From Bradyrhizobium neotropicale (GTDB lineage Bacteria; Pseudomonadota; Alphaproteobacteria; Rhizobiales; Xanthobacteraceae), in NCBI RefSeq assembly GCF_001641695.1, contig NZ_LSEF01000047.1, forward strand, positions 110,273-174,272: a DNA stretch of 64,000 bases, read 5' to 3'. Shown here in pieces: positions 16,693 through 25,729 of the stretch; position 1 is the stretch's first letter; every line of letters starts with the position of its first letter. The notes under the pieces were generated by a model, which had not been told where the DNA came from, searched no databases, and was given only the letters and a program-made list of their open reading frames with translations. The position numbers and the translations under genes are program-made.

Positions 16693-16946
16693 GAAAGTCC
16701 GGTCCTTCCGTGATTTTCGTTAGTCGACATGTGGCCCGCGCCTTCAACGGAATCCGGAACGCGCGCCCGCTCCTTCATCCACGCCGCGCGCTCGTCGCGC
16801 AACAGCGTGCGGCGGACTTTTCCGGGATCATCGCGCTGCGAGCAGCATCAGGCGATTCCACTTCGTCTTCTTGTTGGTGTCGCCCCAGGGCGAGGCGCCA
16901 CGAGCCGAAGTGTAGCAGCCGCGGCGGCTGCTTCAAGCCATCCGCA

Positions 16947-17975
16947 TCAACGCTCCGCCGCGCAGCCCGGCAGATCGAACAGGGCTTCGAGGCCGCATTT
17001 CGAGGTCAGCATTTTCTCGCCGTCATGGCCGACGCCGGCGACGTCCCACACGCGATGATTGGGCGTGCCATTGTCGCGCTTGGCCATGATGTCCGCATAG
17101 GCGTGGCCGCGGGCGTAGCGATTGGCGCCTTGCGCCTGGGCCATGCAGCTCTTGTCGAGCGCGGAATGCTCGGGATTGGTATCGAGGGTGCCGAGCAGAT
17201 AGATCACCTCACGCTCGACATAACGCTGCTCGAGCGCGGCCGGGGTCGCGTCCGCAAGATAGGACGGACGATCGCCCATGCCGTATTTCCAATTGTTGTA
17301 GCCGGGGCAGGATGCTGCGATGGACGGCTTCGGCCGCTCGGCGCCGAAATAGGCGTAGGACGAGGGATTGGCGATGACATAGCGGACATCGATATGTTGA
17401 CGCGACAGAGCCGCTTCGCCCCTGCCGGCGATGGCGTAGCGCTGCGCGACCTGCCCGCCGCCGGAATGTCCGGCGACCACGACCTGCTTCAGGTTCGGGA
17501 AGATGCGCCGGTCGGAGAGTTTGGCCAGGATCGCATCGAGCGCTTCGAAGGAAGATAGCGGGTTCGGCGCGAGCGCAGCGTCGCCGCCTTCCCATCCCGA
17601 CAGCGACCAGCGCAGCGTGTCCGCGGGCAGCTTATGCGCTTCAATATCGATCTCTGCCAAGAACTGCGGCACGATCATGAGCGCGCTCTTGCCGACGTCG
17701 CCCGCAGCGAGCTGCGCGGTATGGGCTGATATGTAATATTCGTCGGCGTTGCGCAGGCGTCCGTGCAGCACGATGATCGCGCGCGAGATCGCCGGCAGCG
17801 GCATCGACCAGTCACTGGAGAGATAGAGCGGCAGAATGCCCTGGCCGCCGACCGAGAGCCGCGTGTCGGCGATCGCCCGCACCGGCTTGCGGTTGAGCGC
17901 ATCCTCGTCCGCGGCAAACGCATGGCCGCAAATCAACGCCATCGCGATTGCTGCGAGACGGGCCAACGCTCTCAT
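16947..17975 (-). CDS. Exported alpha/beta-hydrolase-like protein, unknown function
   Basis: 342 residues with a signal peptide (LARLAAIAMALICGHAFA, then ADEDALN). The fold markers are AIIVLHGRLRNADEYYISAH near the oxyanion loop, VVVAGHSGGGQVAQRYAIAG as nucleophile elbow, and a histidine in WDVAGVGHDGEKM near the C-terminus. Cysteines at IAASCPGYNN, DKSCMAQ, TSKCG and LPGCAAE may form disulfides. It is probably a periplasmic esterase or peptidase-like enzyme; the substrate is not recognised. A 254-bp gap separates it from the RraA operon. Confidence 0.72.
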   Translation of the reverse strand: MRALARLAAIAMALICGHAFAADEDALNRKPVRAIADTRLSVGGQGILPLYLSSDWSMPLPAISRAIIVLHGRLRNADEYYISAHTAQLAAGDVGKSALMIVPQFLAEIDIEAHKLPADTLRWSLSGWEGGDAALAPNPLSSFEALDAILAKLSDRRIFPNLKQVVVAGHSGGGQVAQRYAIAGRGEAALSRQHIDVRYVIANPSSYAYFGAERPKPSIAASCPGYNNWKYGMGDRPSYLADATPAALEQRYVEREVIYLLGTLDTNPEHSALDKSCMAQAQGANRYARGHAYADIMAKRDNGTPNHRVWDVAGVGHDGEKMLTSKCGLEALFDLPGCAAER

Positions 17976-18185
17976 GTCCGACGTTTCCCTTCGAATTCAG
18001 ATCCATAGAACTCTAAGCGCATCGCATGCCGCGCGGCTGTGACTCCTCGGCCACGTCAAGCAAAAAATGTCAGCAACACAGACGCGAAATTCCCGGGTTC
18101 CATGGGTGACAAGGCGGCAATAAACGGGCAAAAATCCGGTCCGATTCAGTTCGGGTTGAGTCCCCTAGAGATTACCCTTGTAAGA

Positions 18186-18803
18186 ATGTCGTCTGTGATT
18201 GCATGGCGTCGTGCGGCGCTGCTCGCCGTTGCTTCGGCAGGACTGGTCCTGCCGATGTCGCATGGCCACGCCCAATGGTGGAAGCGCGCGCCGGTCGACT
18301 TCGAGGAATGCGCCGACGCCGCCGAGAAGTCCGCCACCAAGGCGGAGAAGACGGCAGCGCTTGCCGATTGCAACGCGAAGTTCGCCGGGCGCCGCAAGGC
18401 GGGCGGCGGCTACACCTATTACGACTTCCTGCAGGACCGCACCTTCGACATCGCCGGGCCCAACCCGACTCCGGAGGAGCAGAAGAAGATCGACCAATCC
18501 TACACAACCTATCTCGCCAACGAGCGCCGCAAGAATGCCGTGGCGGAAGTCACGGCGCGCCAGCAGCGCGAGCAGCAGGAACAACAGCTCCAGCGGATCG
18601 CGCTGCGCAGCGAGGCTGAGCGGGTGCCGGTCCCTGTCGAGCGGCCGAAGGTCCAGCAGACCGTCGGCGGGCCGCGACCAAAGGGCGCAGCCTGCACCAA
18701 GGGCTCGTTCTCCTGCGAATGGCCACGGCTGTCCGAGGGATTGAACGAGCTGAAAAAGCTGTTCAACCCGACAACACCGAGCAAGCCGGCGAAGAAGGGC
18801 TGA
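18186..18803 (+). CDS. Exported hypothetical protein with Gln/Glu-rich helix
   Basis: 205 residues from the ATG at 18186. A signal peptide (AWRRAALLAVASAGLVLPMS, cleaved near GHAQ-WW) precedes VDFEECADAAEKSATKAEKT and a cysteine pair in C...DCNAKFAGRRK. A long charged helix (residues about 115-160, with QQREQQEQQLQ) follows, then a basic, Pro/Lys-rich tail with CTKGSFSCEW. An in-frame extension to 18039 lacks a leader and is rejected. Function unknown. Confidence 0.72.
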   Translation: MSSVIAWRRAALLAVASAGLVLPMSHGHAQWWKRAPVDFEECADAAEKSATKAEKTAALADCNAKFAGRRKAGGGYTYYDFLQDRTFDIAGPNPTPEEQKKIDQSYTTYLANERRKNAVAEVTARQQREQQEQQLQRIALRSEAERVPVPVERPKVQQTVGGPRPKGAACTKGSFSCEWPRLSEGLNELKKLFNPTTPSKPAKKG

Positions 18804-18891
18804 GCTGTTGCTCCGTCAACGCGGGCGCTATCGATAGATTCCGCGGTATGGGTCTGGCGTTCGCCAGGACGACGACTGAGGATGCGGCGCC

Positions 18892-19107
18892 TCAGTTCGT
18901 CCGCTTCTTCTTTTTGTTTTTGTGCTTGGGTGTAGTCACCGGCGGATTCACCGGCGCCGTCGCCGTGCCACTCAGTGCCGACCGGCTCTCCTGCAATCGT
19001 CTGTCATAACCAGGTGATGGCGTGACGGTCGGTGGCCGGGCCTGAGCGAAGGTCGACGCGCCGCAGAGCGCGGCCAGCGCGAGACCCATCGTCAAACAAG
19101 GTTTCAT
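18892..19107 (-). CDS. Small exported basic protein, unknown function
   Basis: 71 residues: signal peptide (MKPCLTMGLALAALCGASTF, cleaved after AQA), a Pro/Ser/Thr-rich mature part, and a lysine-rich end (HKNKKKKRTN). AGGAGG stands 4 nt before the ATG, the strongest support that it is real. It follows the PanE-like gene on the same strand after 28 bp. Confidence 0.6.
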   Translation of the reverse strand: MKPCLTMGLALAALCGASTFAQARPPTVTPSPGYDRRLQESRSALSGTATAPVNPPVTTPKHKNKKKKRTN

Positions 19108-19135
19108 CGCGCTCCTCCTGTCGGCCTGCGCGAGA

Positions 19136-20143
19136 TCACGCCGCGCCCCTGATCTGTTGCGGCGTCAGCCTCGGCGGGCCCTGGCCTGCGCTTTCGGCTT
19201 CCCTGATCAACGCAACAATGCGGCGCGACAGCGGCACGTTGACGCCGTTCCGCTCGGCCAGCGCGATGATCGCGCCCTGGAGATAGTCGATCTCGGTCTT
19301 TCGCCCCTGCTTCAGATCCTGCCACATCGAGGAACGCGCCTCGGGATCGATCTTCATGGTTCGTCCCAGGATCAGATTGAAGATGGTATCCGGCAGCCGC
19401 AGCAAGGTCGGCGTCCAGTTCGGCGGGATCGGCGTCGCCGACACCGGCGTGATGCCGGCGGCCTTCATCGCGGCCAGCCCCTCCGCCATCTGATCGGCAA
19501 ACAGCCGCCGCCATTCGCGGCTAGCCAGTTGCGCGGCGAGCGGCAAGTCGGACAGCGCGCTGAGCGCGTTGTTCAGGTTGATGATCAGCTTGCCCCATTG
19601 CACGCCGGTGATGTCGCTGTTGGCGCGCATGGCGAGGCCGGGCACCGCTAGTTCGAGAGCCGTATTGGCCTCGTCCGCTTCGACATGGATGTCGCCGGAG
19701 GTCGAACGGTGGAAACGCCCCTCACCCATCGCGATCACGTTGAACGGCACCATACCGGCGAGCACACGCCGGCCACCCAGGCGCTGTCGCAAAACCGCGA
19801 CGTTGCCGACGCCGTTCTGAAGCGAGACGATGACCGCATCCTGCGGCGCATGTTGCGCGATCTGATCGGCCACGTCAGCGGTGTCGGCGCTCTTCACCGT
19901 GACCAGCACGATGCCGGCGCTGTGGAAGATCGACGGATCCTCCGACAGCGCGAGCTGGCCCGCGCCGAGCCTGGTCTCGGACCCGTCGAAATCGGTCAGC
20001 CGCAGGCCGAACCGCTCGATCTCGGTCTTCACCCGTGGCCGCACCAGCAGCGCGACGCGGCGGTCGCCGGCCGCAAGCATGCCGCCGACAAAACAGCCGA
20101 TGGCGCCCGCGCCTGCCACCACGATCGGTCGATCCGTAACCAC
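19136..20143 (-). CDS. 2-dehydropantoate 2-reductase family protein (ApbA/PanE)
   Basis: 335 residues from a GTG. The dinucleotide site is PIVVAGAGAIGCFVGGMLAA, followed by VALLVRPRV; VSLQNGVGNV is the QNG block, and GVQWGKLIINLNNALSAL carries the catalytic Lys and Asn (K-L-x-x-N). The C-terminal region ends SRRIVALIREAESAGQGPPR. This copy conserves the family residues better than the one at 8083-9057, so it is the likelier pantothenate enzyme, although panB/panC are not adjacent. Confidence 0.87.
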   Translation of the reverse strand: MVTDRPIVVAGAGAIGCFVGGMLAAGDRRVALLVRPRVKTEIERFGLRLTDFDGSETRLGAGQLALSEDPSIFHSAGIVLVTVKSADTADVADQIAQHAPQDAVIVSLQNGVGNVAVLRQRLGGRRVLAGMVPFNVIAMGEGRFHRSTSGDIHVEADEANTALELAVPGLAMRANSDITGVQWGKLIINLNNALSALSDLPLAAQLASREWRRLFADQMAEGLAAMKAAGITPVSATPIPPNWTPTLLRLPDTIFNLILGRTMKIDPEARSSMWQDLKQGRKTEIDYLQGAIIALAERNGVNVPLSRRIVALIREAESAGQGPPRLTPQQIRGAA

Positions 20144-20314
20144 GCCCTGCTCCCCCCTGAACCGACGTCTCGATAGCAGAGGCGAGGCCGGCTGCCCATC
20201 GCGGGTTGCGCCGCATCTGCCTTGTAACCGTCATGAGAGCCTCATATGTTTTTGCCCCGGGGGGGCCTGTCACCGGCGAGAGCTCGCCGAAGGTGAACGC
20301 CAAAGGAGAGCACC

Positions 20315-20917
20315 ATGGGTCTACTCGACGTCCTCAACGGCATGCAGAACGGCCCGCGCGGTCCGAGCACGCCAAGCTCACAAGAATCCTCCGGCGGCAT
20401 GTCGCCGATGACCATGGCGATCCTCGGCCTGCTCGCCTGGAAGGCATTCAAGCATTTGACAGCCGGTCAACCTGATGCGGCACCGGCGCCACAGCAGCGG
20501 TCACCGTTGCCGCCTCCGACCCCTGCGAATGCGGGCGGCGCAGTTCTTCCCGGCGGGCCCGGTGGTAGCGGCGGTCTCAGCGATCTGCTCAAGGGCGGCC
20601 TCGGCGGCCTGCTTGCGGGTGGTGCGGCCGGCACCGTGCTCAGCGGCGGCCTCGGCGATCTCCTCAACCAGCTCCAGCAGGGCGGTCACGGCGAGACCGC
20701 GAATTCCTGGGTCGGCAAGGGCCAGAACAAGCCGATCGCGCCCGGCGATCTCGCCAATGCACTCGGCGCCGATCAGATCGAGAGCCTCTCCGCCCAGAGC
20801 GGCCTGTCGCGCGAGGAGCTGCTCTCGGGCCTCAGCCAGTACCTGCCGCAGGTGGTCGACCATCTGACGCCGGACGGACGAGTACCGACCGAGGACGAGA
20901 TCTCGGGCAGAATTTAA
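20315..20917 (+). CDS. YidB-like / DUF937 family protein
   Basis: 200 residues. The N-terminus (MGLLDVLNGMQNGPRG, then MSPMTMAILGLLAWKAFKHL) precedes a Pro/Gly-rich linker and a glycine-rich stretch (GGLGGLLAGGAAGTVLSGGL). The diagnostic C-terminal part is GETANSWVGKGQNKPIAPGD ... LGADQIESLSAQSGLSREEL ... LPQVVDHLTPDGRVPTEDEI. Cytosolic family of unknown role. GGAG lies before the ATG. The next gene, 39 bp on, may share its transcript. Confidence 0.88.
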   Translation: MGLLDVLNGMQNGPRGPSTPSSQESSGGMSPMTMAILGLLAWKAFKHLTAGQPDAAPAPQQRSPLPPPTPANAGGAVLPGGPGGSGGLSDLLKGGLGGLLAGGAAGTVLSGGLGDLLNQLQQGGHGETANSWVGKGQNKPIAPGDLANALGADQIESLSAQSGLSREELLSGLSQYLPQVVDHLTPDGRVPTEDEISGRI

Positions 20918-20956
20918 TCGAACTCTGATCTACGCTTCAGGAAGGGGAGCACTGAC

Positions 20957-21229
20957 ATGAGCATGGGCGGCCTGTTGTGGATCATCGTCGTCGGCTTCAT
21001 TGCCGGCCTCATCGCGCGCTTTCTGGCACCGGGACCAAACAATCCGAGCGGCTTCATCCTCACCACCATCCTCGGCATTGCCGGCGCATTCCTCGCCACC
21101 TTCGTCGGCCAGGCCATCGGCCATTACAGCCCCGACCAAGGCGCCGGCTTCATCATGGCAACGATCGGCGCTGTGGTGGTGCTGTTCATCTGGCACCGGC
21201 TGGTCGCGAGCGGCGTGATCAAGGGGTGA
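20957..21229 (+). CDS. GlsB/YeaQ/YmgE family membrane protein
   Basis: 90 residues with three hydrophobic helices (LLWIIVVGFIAGLIARFLAP; GFILTTILGIAGAFLATFVG; GFIMATIGAVVVLFIWHRLV). The G-F/G-L-I-A-R and G-x-x-G-A pattern is that of the transglycosylase-associated (GlsB/YeaQ/YmgE) family, small inner-membrane stress-related proteins. AGGAAGGGGAG precedes the ATG. Confidence 0.88.
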   Translation: MSMGGLLWIIVVGFIAGLIARFLAPGPNNPSGFILTTILGIAGAFLATFVGQAIGHYSPDQGAGFIMATIGAVVVLFIWHRLVASGVIKG

Positions 21230-21333
21230 CGCTTCAAAGCGTCGCCGAAGAGAGGCGCACTGCCTCCCCATCGTCATGCCCGGGCCTGACCCGGGCATCT
21301 CCGTCTTGTTCTCCGCAGAAGCCCTCATGCTCC

Positions 21334-21455
21334 GTCATTGCGAGGAGCTCTTGCGACGAAGCAATCCAGACTATCACCGCGGACGCTTTCTGGATTGCTT
21401 CGCGGAGCGCGTCATCGGGCCGCGCTCCGCGCGGACCCGTTGGCTCGCAATGACG
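21334..21455. repeat. Dispersed inverted repeat, family C
   Basis: Begins GTCATTGCGAGGAGCTCTTG and ends GGCTCGCAATGACG. Inner arms are GAAGCAATCCAGA / TCTGGATTGCTTC. A shorter relative lies at 31141-31218. Just to the left, 21274-21297 is a separate short palindrome (ATGCCCGGG ... CCCGGGCAT). Both lie between convergent genes. Confidence 0.82.
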
Positions 21456-21457
21456 AG

Positions 21458-22243
21458 CTAAGTAATCAAATGCAGCCCGGCATCCATGCGCACGATCTCG
21501 CCGGTCATGTTGCTCGACGCCGGCGTCGCGAGGAAGCAGACGAGCTGCGCGATATCCTCGGCCGTTGACGCGACCTTCAGCGGCACCTTCGCCACCACGT
21601 TGTCGCGCACCTGCTTCGCCGCATCCTCGCCGCGGCCCTTGGTGAACCAGGGCGTGTCGATATAGCCGGGGCACACCGTGTTGACGCGGATGAGGGGCGC
21701 AAGCGCGCGCGCCAGCGAGAGCGTGATGGTGTTGAGCGCGCCCTTGCTCGCGGCATAGGCGATCGACGAGCCGACGCCGCTGATGCCGGCGACCGAAGAC
21801 ACGTTCACCACCGCCGACGGACGTCCTGACGCATTCGCGCCGGCCTCGAGCAGGCTGCGCGCAGCGCGCACCATCTGGAACGGGCCGATGGTGTTGACCC
21901 CGAACAGCCGCTGGAAATCCTCCGACGACAGCCCTTCGAGATTGCCGTGAGCGACATGCTTGGTGGTGCCGGCATTGTTGATGAGCACGTCGAGCCGGCC
22001 CCAGGGCGCGGCCACCCCGACGATCTTGCGGCAATCCTCATCGCGCGAGACGTCGCCCTGCGCGACCACAACCTCAGCCGCGCCCGCCTTGCGGCAGGCT
22101 TCCGCGGTGGCCTCGGCTTCCTTCTGGCTCGAGGAATAGTTGATGACGAGCCGCGCCCCACTCCGCGCGAGAATTTCCGCGGTCGCCGCGCCCAGCCCGG
22201 ATGCGGACCCCGTCACGATTGCGCACAAGCCGTCCTTTGCCAT
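21458..22243 (-). CDS. SDR-family oxidoreductase
   Basis: 261 residues, a classical short-chain dehydrogenase. The NAD(P) motif is IVTGSASGLGAATAEILARS (TG-x3-G-x-G), INNAG is in LDVLINNAGTTKHVAHGNLE, the catalytic Ser in VVNVSSVAGISGVGSSIAYA, and Tyr-x3-Lys in YAASKGALN. The ending GEIVRMDAGLHL is typical. The ATG at 22243 has AGGAAA upstream; a longer TTG start at 22273 is less likely. It diverges from the acyl-CoA dehydrogenase pair, so it could be a 3-hydroxyacyl-CoA dehydrogenase of the same pathway (inferred). Confidence 0.9.
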   Translation of the reverse strand: MAKDGLCAIVTGSASGLGAATAEILARSGARLVINYSSSQKEAEATAEACRKAGAAEVVVAQGDVSRDEDCRKIVGVAAPWGRLDVLINNAGTTKHVAHGNLEGLSSEDFQRLFGVNTIGPFQMVRAARSLLEAGANASGRPSAVVNVSSVAGISGVGSSIAYAASKGALNTITLSLARALAPLIRVNTVCPGYIDTPWFTKGRGEDAAKQVRDNVVAKVPLKVASTAEDIAQLVCFLATPASSNMTGEIVRMDAGLHLIT

Positions 22244-22333
22244 CCGGATTTCCTTCCCCTGTCTTGAATGCAAGCTCTTCGATGCACTGGGCTCTGTTTA
22301 GCGAGTTTGCCGCGCCCTGCAAATCGAGCAAAC

Positions 22334-22346
22334 TCCGCTAAGCGGA
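22334..22346. promoter_or_regulatory. Short palindrome TCCGCT-A-AGCGGA, possible operator
   Basis: Perfect 6+6-bp inverted repeat in the divergent gap between the SDR and the acyl-CoA dehydrogenase genes. The TTCCGC-N3-GCGGAA-like form resembles sites of IclR-family regulators, and a related TTCCG-N5-CGGAA lies at 31095-31109 upstream of the receptor gene at the other end of this catabolic block. Regulator unknown. Confidence 0.35.
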
Positions 22347-22493
22347 ATTAGCCCTTCGCCCATGTCGCCGCCGCAGATGGACCTGCGATCAACGCTTGTC
22401 ACGGCCATGGCTTTTTCCGATCATCGGGCGCAAGAAGAACCCGCGCGCCTGCCCACGAGCCGGTCGCGCCAATGGAAAAACACGGGGAACGCT

Positions 22494-23558
22494 GTGGCGG
22501 AGAGTGACAATATGGTCGTCGAGACCGCGGAGAAGATCTTCGCCGATCTTGCCGATCCGCAAACCATCAACAACGACAAGAAGGACGCGTGGAGAGCGCC
22601 GCTGTGGCAAGCGCTGAGCGAAGCCGGACTGCCGCTGTCCTGGGTGCCTGATGACCTCGGCGGCTCCGGCGCCAGCCTCGCCGACGGCTTCGCCCTGCTC
22701 AACGCCGCCGGCCGTTTTGCGGTCGCGGTTCCCCTCGCCGAAACCATGCTCGCGGGCTGGCTGCTCGCGCAGGCGAAGATCGCCTCGCCCGACGGCGAGA
22801 TGACGGTCGTGCCGGCAAGCCCGAAGGATCGCATCACGCTCAACCCTGACGGCTCGCTCTCCGGCCGCGCCCGCGGCGTGCCGTTCGCAAAAGCGGCCAA
22901 GCATTTTGCGGTGCTGGCGCACGGCAAGGACGGCATCTCGATCGCGCAGGTCGACGCCGCCAAGGCGCGGATCGAATCCGGGCTCAATGTCGGCTACGAC
23001 CACAGCGACACCATCACGCTCGACAAGGTCCAGCCCGTCACCATCAAGCCGGCGCCAAAGGGCTTTGACCAGACCAACTTGATGCTGATGGGCGGCGTTG
23101 CGCGCAGCCTTCAGATCGCCGGCGCGCTGGAAGCGATGCTCGACATCTCCGTGCGCTATTCCAACGAGCGCGTCGCCTTCGAGAAGAAGATCTCGAAATT
23201 CCAGGCGGTGCAGCACAATCTCGCGCGGCTCGCGGGTGAATCCGCCGCCGCGCTCGCGGCCGCAACCTCGGCCGCCGATGCCATCGCGAACGCCAAGGCC
23301 TTCGACGACGAAGTTTATCTCGAAGCCGCCTCGGCAAAGATCCGCTGCGCCGAAGCCGCGGAAAAGGGCGGGGCCATCGCGCATCAGGTGCATGGTGCGA
23401 TCGGCTTCACCATGGAACACATCCTGCACCGCTATTCGCTGCGGGCGCTGGCCTGGCGTGACGATTTCGGTTCGGAGAGCCACTGGGCCGTCGAGCTCGG
23501 CAAGCTGGTTGCGGGTCGCGGCGCCGATGAATTGTGGCCGCTCGTGGCTTCGCGCTGA
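22494..23558 (+). CDS. Acyl-CoA dehydrogenase-fold protein, probably the non-catalytic partner
   Basis: 354 residues from a GTG at 22494; ATG 22512 or an upstream start are alternatives. The N-terminal helical domain is KDAWRAPLWQALSEAGLPLS ... VPDDLGGSGASLADGFALLN. The C-terminal half has YSNERVAFEKKISKFQAVQH, the FAD-contact block with an expected Gly missing, and ends HGAIGFTMEHILHRYSLRAL. It lacks the GGT-x-E motif and is short. The next gene, 16 bp on, is a complete acyl-CoA dehydrogenase, so the pair resembles heteromeric dehydrogenases (PimC/PimD, FadE26/27 style) that act on bulky or cyclic acyl-CoAs. Confidence 0.85.
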   Translation: MAESDNMVVETAEKIFADLADPQTINNDKKDAWRAPLWQALSEAGLPLSWVPDDLGGSGASLADGFALLNAAGRFAVAVPLAETMLAGWLLAQAKIASPDGEMTVVPASPKDRITLNPDGSLSGRARGVPFAKAAKHFAVLAHGKDGISIAQVDAAKARIESGLNVGYDHSDTITLDKVQPVTIKPAPKGFDQTNLMLMGGVARSLQIAGALEAMLDISVRYSNERVAFEKKISKFQAVQHNLARLAGESAAALAAATSAADAIANAKAFDDEVYLEAASAKIRCAEAAEKGGAIAHQVHGAIGFTMEHILHRYSLRALAWRDDFGSESHWAVELGKLVAGRGADELWPLVASR

Positions 23559-23574
23559 TCAGGGGACGAGATCT

Positions 23575-24735
23575 ATGACCGCTGCCCTCCGTTTCGATCC
23601 GATCCGCCTGCCGCCCGAATGCGAGCAATTGCGCAAGGAAGTGCGCGCCTTCCTCGCGGAAGAAATCGCCGCCGGCACCTTCGATCCGCACAAGCCTAAC
23701 CGTGAGGACACCGACGCGCCGGAATTTTCCCGCCGGGTCGGCGCCAAAGGCTGGCTCGGGATGACCTGGCCGAAAAAGTATGGCGGCCAGGAGCGCTCCT
23801 TCCTCGAGCGCTATGTGGTGACGGAGGAGATGCGCGTCGCCAACGCGCCGACGCGTCGCTTCTTCGTCGCCGACCGCCAGAGCGGGCCGGTGCTTCTGAA
23901 GTATGCGCCCGAGCATATCAAGATGGAGATCCTGCCGCGCATCTGTCGTGGCGAGATCTGCTTCGCGATCGGCATGAGCGAGCCGAATTCCGGCTCGGAT
24001 CTGTTCGCGGCAAAGACGCGCGCGACCAGGACCGACGGCGGCTACCTCATCAATGGCACCAAGATCTGGACCTCCTCGGCGCATATCGCCGACTACATGA
24101 TCGCGATCTTCCGCACGTCACAGCCGACCAAGGAAAACCGCCGACACGGCCTGACGCAGTTTTTGGTCAAGATGAAGCAGCCGGGCATCAAGGTGAACCC
24201 GATCGGCCAGATCACCGGCCAGTACGAGTTCAACGAGGTCGTCTTCACCGACTTCTTCGTTCCCGACGATCACGTGCTCGGCGAGGTCGACGGCGCCTGG
24301 AAGCAGGCGACATCGGAGCTCGCCTATGAGCGCAGCGGCCCCGAGCGTTTCCTCGAGACCTACTACGTGCTGACCGAGCTCGTGCGCGCGGTCGGTCCCA
24401 ACCCGGACACGCGCAGCGCCGAAGGCATCGGCCGGCTCGTGGCGCAGCTCCACACCATGCGGCGCATGTCGGTGTCGGTCGCCGGCATGCTGCAAGCCGG
24501 CAAGGAGCCGGTGGTGGAGGCCTCCATCGTCAAGGACATCGGCACGGTGTGGGAGCAGCAGCTTCCGCATCGCGTGCGCGATCTCGCCGCCTTCGTCGAG
24601 GAGACCGCGACCAACCGCGAGACGCTGGAGCGGCAGCTCGACTTCGCCATCAAGACCGCGCCGAAACTCACCATCCAGGGCGGCACCACCGAGGTGCTGC
24701 GCGGCATCATCGCCCGCGGGCTTGGTCTGCGCTAA
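23575..24735 (+). CDS. Acyl-CoA dehydrogenase, probable catalytic partner
   Basis: 386 residues. KGWLGMTWPKKYGGQERSFL is in the N-terminal domain, CFAIGMSEPNSGSDLFAAKT is the flavin/substrate block, YLINGTKIWTSSAHIADYMI follows, and FNEVVFTDFFVPDDHVLGEV is the middle beta-domain. LAYERSGPERFLETYYV is in the C-terminal helical domain, with the YER-S-GPER glutamate as the likely base, and the end is GGTTEVLRGIIARGLGLR. It follows the partner gene by 16 bp and precedes an enoyl-CoA hydratase by 15 bp, a compact beta-oxidation operon. Confidence 0.9.
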   Translation: MTAALRFDPIRLPPECEQLRKEVRAFLAEEIAAGTFDPHKPNREDTDAPEFSRRVGAKGWLGMTWPKKYGGQERSFLERYVVTEEMRVANAPTRRFFVADRQSGPVLLKYAPEHIKMEILPRICRGEICFAIGMSEPNSGSDLFAAKTRATRTDGGYLINGTKIWTSSAHIADYMIAIFRTSQPTKENRRHGLTQFLVKMKQPGIKVNPIGQITGQYEFNEVVFTDFFVPDDHVLGEVDGAWKQATSELAYERSGPERFLETYYVLTELVRAVGPNPDTRSAEGIGRLVAQLHTMRRMSVSVAGMLQAGKEPVVEASIVKDIGTVWEQQLPHRVRDLAAFVEETATNRETLERQLDFAIKTAPKLTIQGGTTEVLRGIIARGLGLR

Positions 24736-24750
24736 TTATCGAGGAACATC

Positions 24751-25569
24751 ATGAGTATCTACAAAGATATCGGCGTCGAGAAGGTCGGACACGTCGGCAC
24801 CATCGAGATCCGCCGGCCGCCGCTCAACTTCTTCGACATTTCGCTGATCAACCAGATCGCGGACGCGCTCGACGAGTTCGATCGCGACATCGAGATCCGC
24901 GCTTCCGTGCTTTCGGCACAGGGCAAGGCATTCTGCGCCGGCGCCAATTTCAACGATCCCGCACGGCAGGAGCAGGAGGCACGCGCAGCCGATAAAACTG
25001 CAAAGGGCGATCCCGCCGACAGCCTCGGCCCGATCAATCACCTCTATATCCAGGCCGTGCGCATCTTCCGCGCCAAGAAGCCGATCGTCGCCGCCGTGCA
25101 GGGCGCTGCCATCGGCGGCGGGCTCGGCCTCGCGGTCTCCGCGGATTTTCGCGTCACCTGCCCCGAAGCGCGCTTCTCCGCGAACTTCACAAAACTCGGC
25201 TTCCATCCCGGCTTCGGCCTGACGGTGACGTTGCCGGAGCTGATCGGCAAGAACAACGCCGAGCTGATGTTCTACACCAGCCGCCGCGTCACCGGCGAAG
25301 AGGCCTACAAATGGGGCCTCGCCAACGAGCTGGTGCCGCAGGACCAGGTGAAATCGGCCGCGATGAAGCTCGCCGGCGAGATCGCCGAATGCTCGCCGCT
25401 CGGCCTCGTGTCCACCCGCGCGACGATGCGCCAAGGCCTCGCCGACCGCGTGATGGCCGCAACCAACCACGAGCTCGGCGAGCAGACAAGGCTGCGAGCG
25501 ACGGAGGATTTCAAGGAAGGCGTGAAGGCGACCGAGGAACGTCGCGCGGCGAATTTCAAGGGGCGGTGA
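24751..25569 (+). CDS. Enoyl-CoA hydratase/isomerase family protein
   Basis: 272-residue crotonase. GTIEIRRPPLNFFDISLINQ at the N-terminus, SAQGKAFCAGANFNDPARQE for the CoA-ring/oxyanion region, AVQGAAIGGGLGLAVSADFR for the second oxyanion glycine, and FSANFTKLGFHPGFGLTVTL after it. GAGG lies 7 nt before the ATG. Third gene of the dehydrogenase operon; it would hydrate the enoyl-CoA made upstream. Confidence 0.9.
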   Translation: MSIYKDIGVEKVGHVGTIEIRRPPLNFFDISLINQIADALDEFDRDIEIRASVLSAQGKAFCAGANFNDPARQEQEARAADKTAKGDPADSLGPINHLYIQAVRIFRAKKPIVAAVQGAAIGGGLGLAVSADFRVTCPEARFSANFTKLGFHPGFGLTVTLPELIGKNNAELMFYTSRRVTGEEAYKWGLANELVPQDQVKSAAMKLAGEIAECSPLGLVSTRATMRQGLADRVMAATNHELGEQTRLRATEDFKEGVKATEERRAANFKGR

Positions 25570-25576
25570 TCACCTT

Positions 25577-25728
25577 CTTCCTTCTCCCCTTGTCTTGTGG
25601 GAGAAGGTGGCGCGAAGCGCCGGATGAGGGGTTGCTTCCGCAGATTCAACTGAAGCAGTTGGCTCGCGGAGAGAGACCCCTCACCCCGCTGCGCTTCGCG
25701 CAGTCACCCTCTCCCACAAGGGGAGAGG
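25577..25728. repeat. Dispersed inverted repeat, family E
   Basis: Left part CTTCTCCCCTTGTCTTGTGG-GAGAAGG and right part CCCTCTCCCACAAGGGGAGAGG, with GCGCGAAGCGCCGGATGAGG and CCCCTCACCCC inside. It fills the gap between convergent genes. Relatives are at 47878-48090 and 49733-49873. Confidence 0.82.
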
Positions 25729-25729
25729 T

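Noticed and set aside
16710..16946. Possible remnant of an acyl-CoA ligase 3' end or small gene on the minus strand (GKVRRTLLRDERAAWMKERA) ending at the RraA start
   Set aside because: Only about 50 codons after a stop, no ribosome site for an internal start, and the resemblance is too short to trust.
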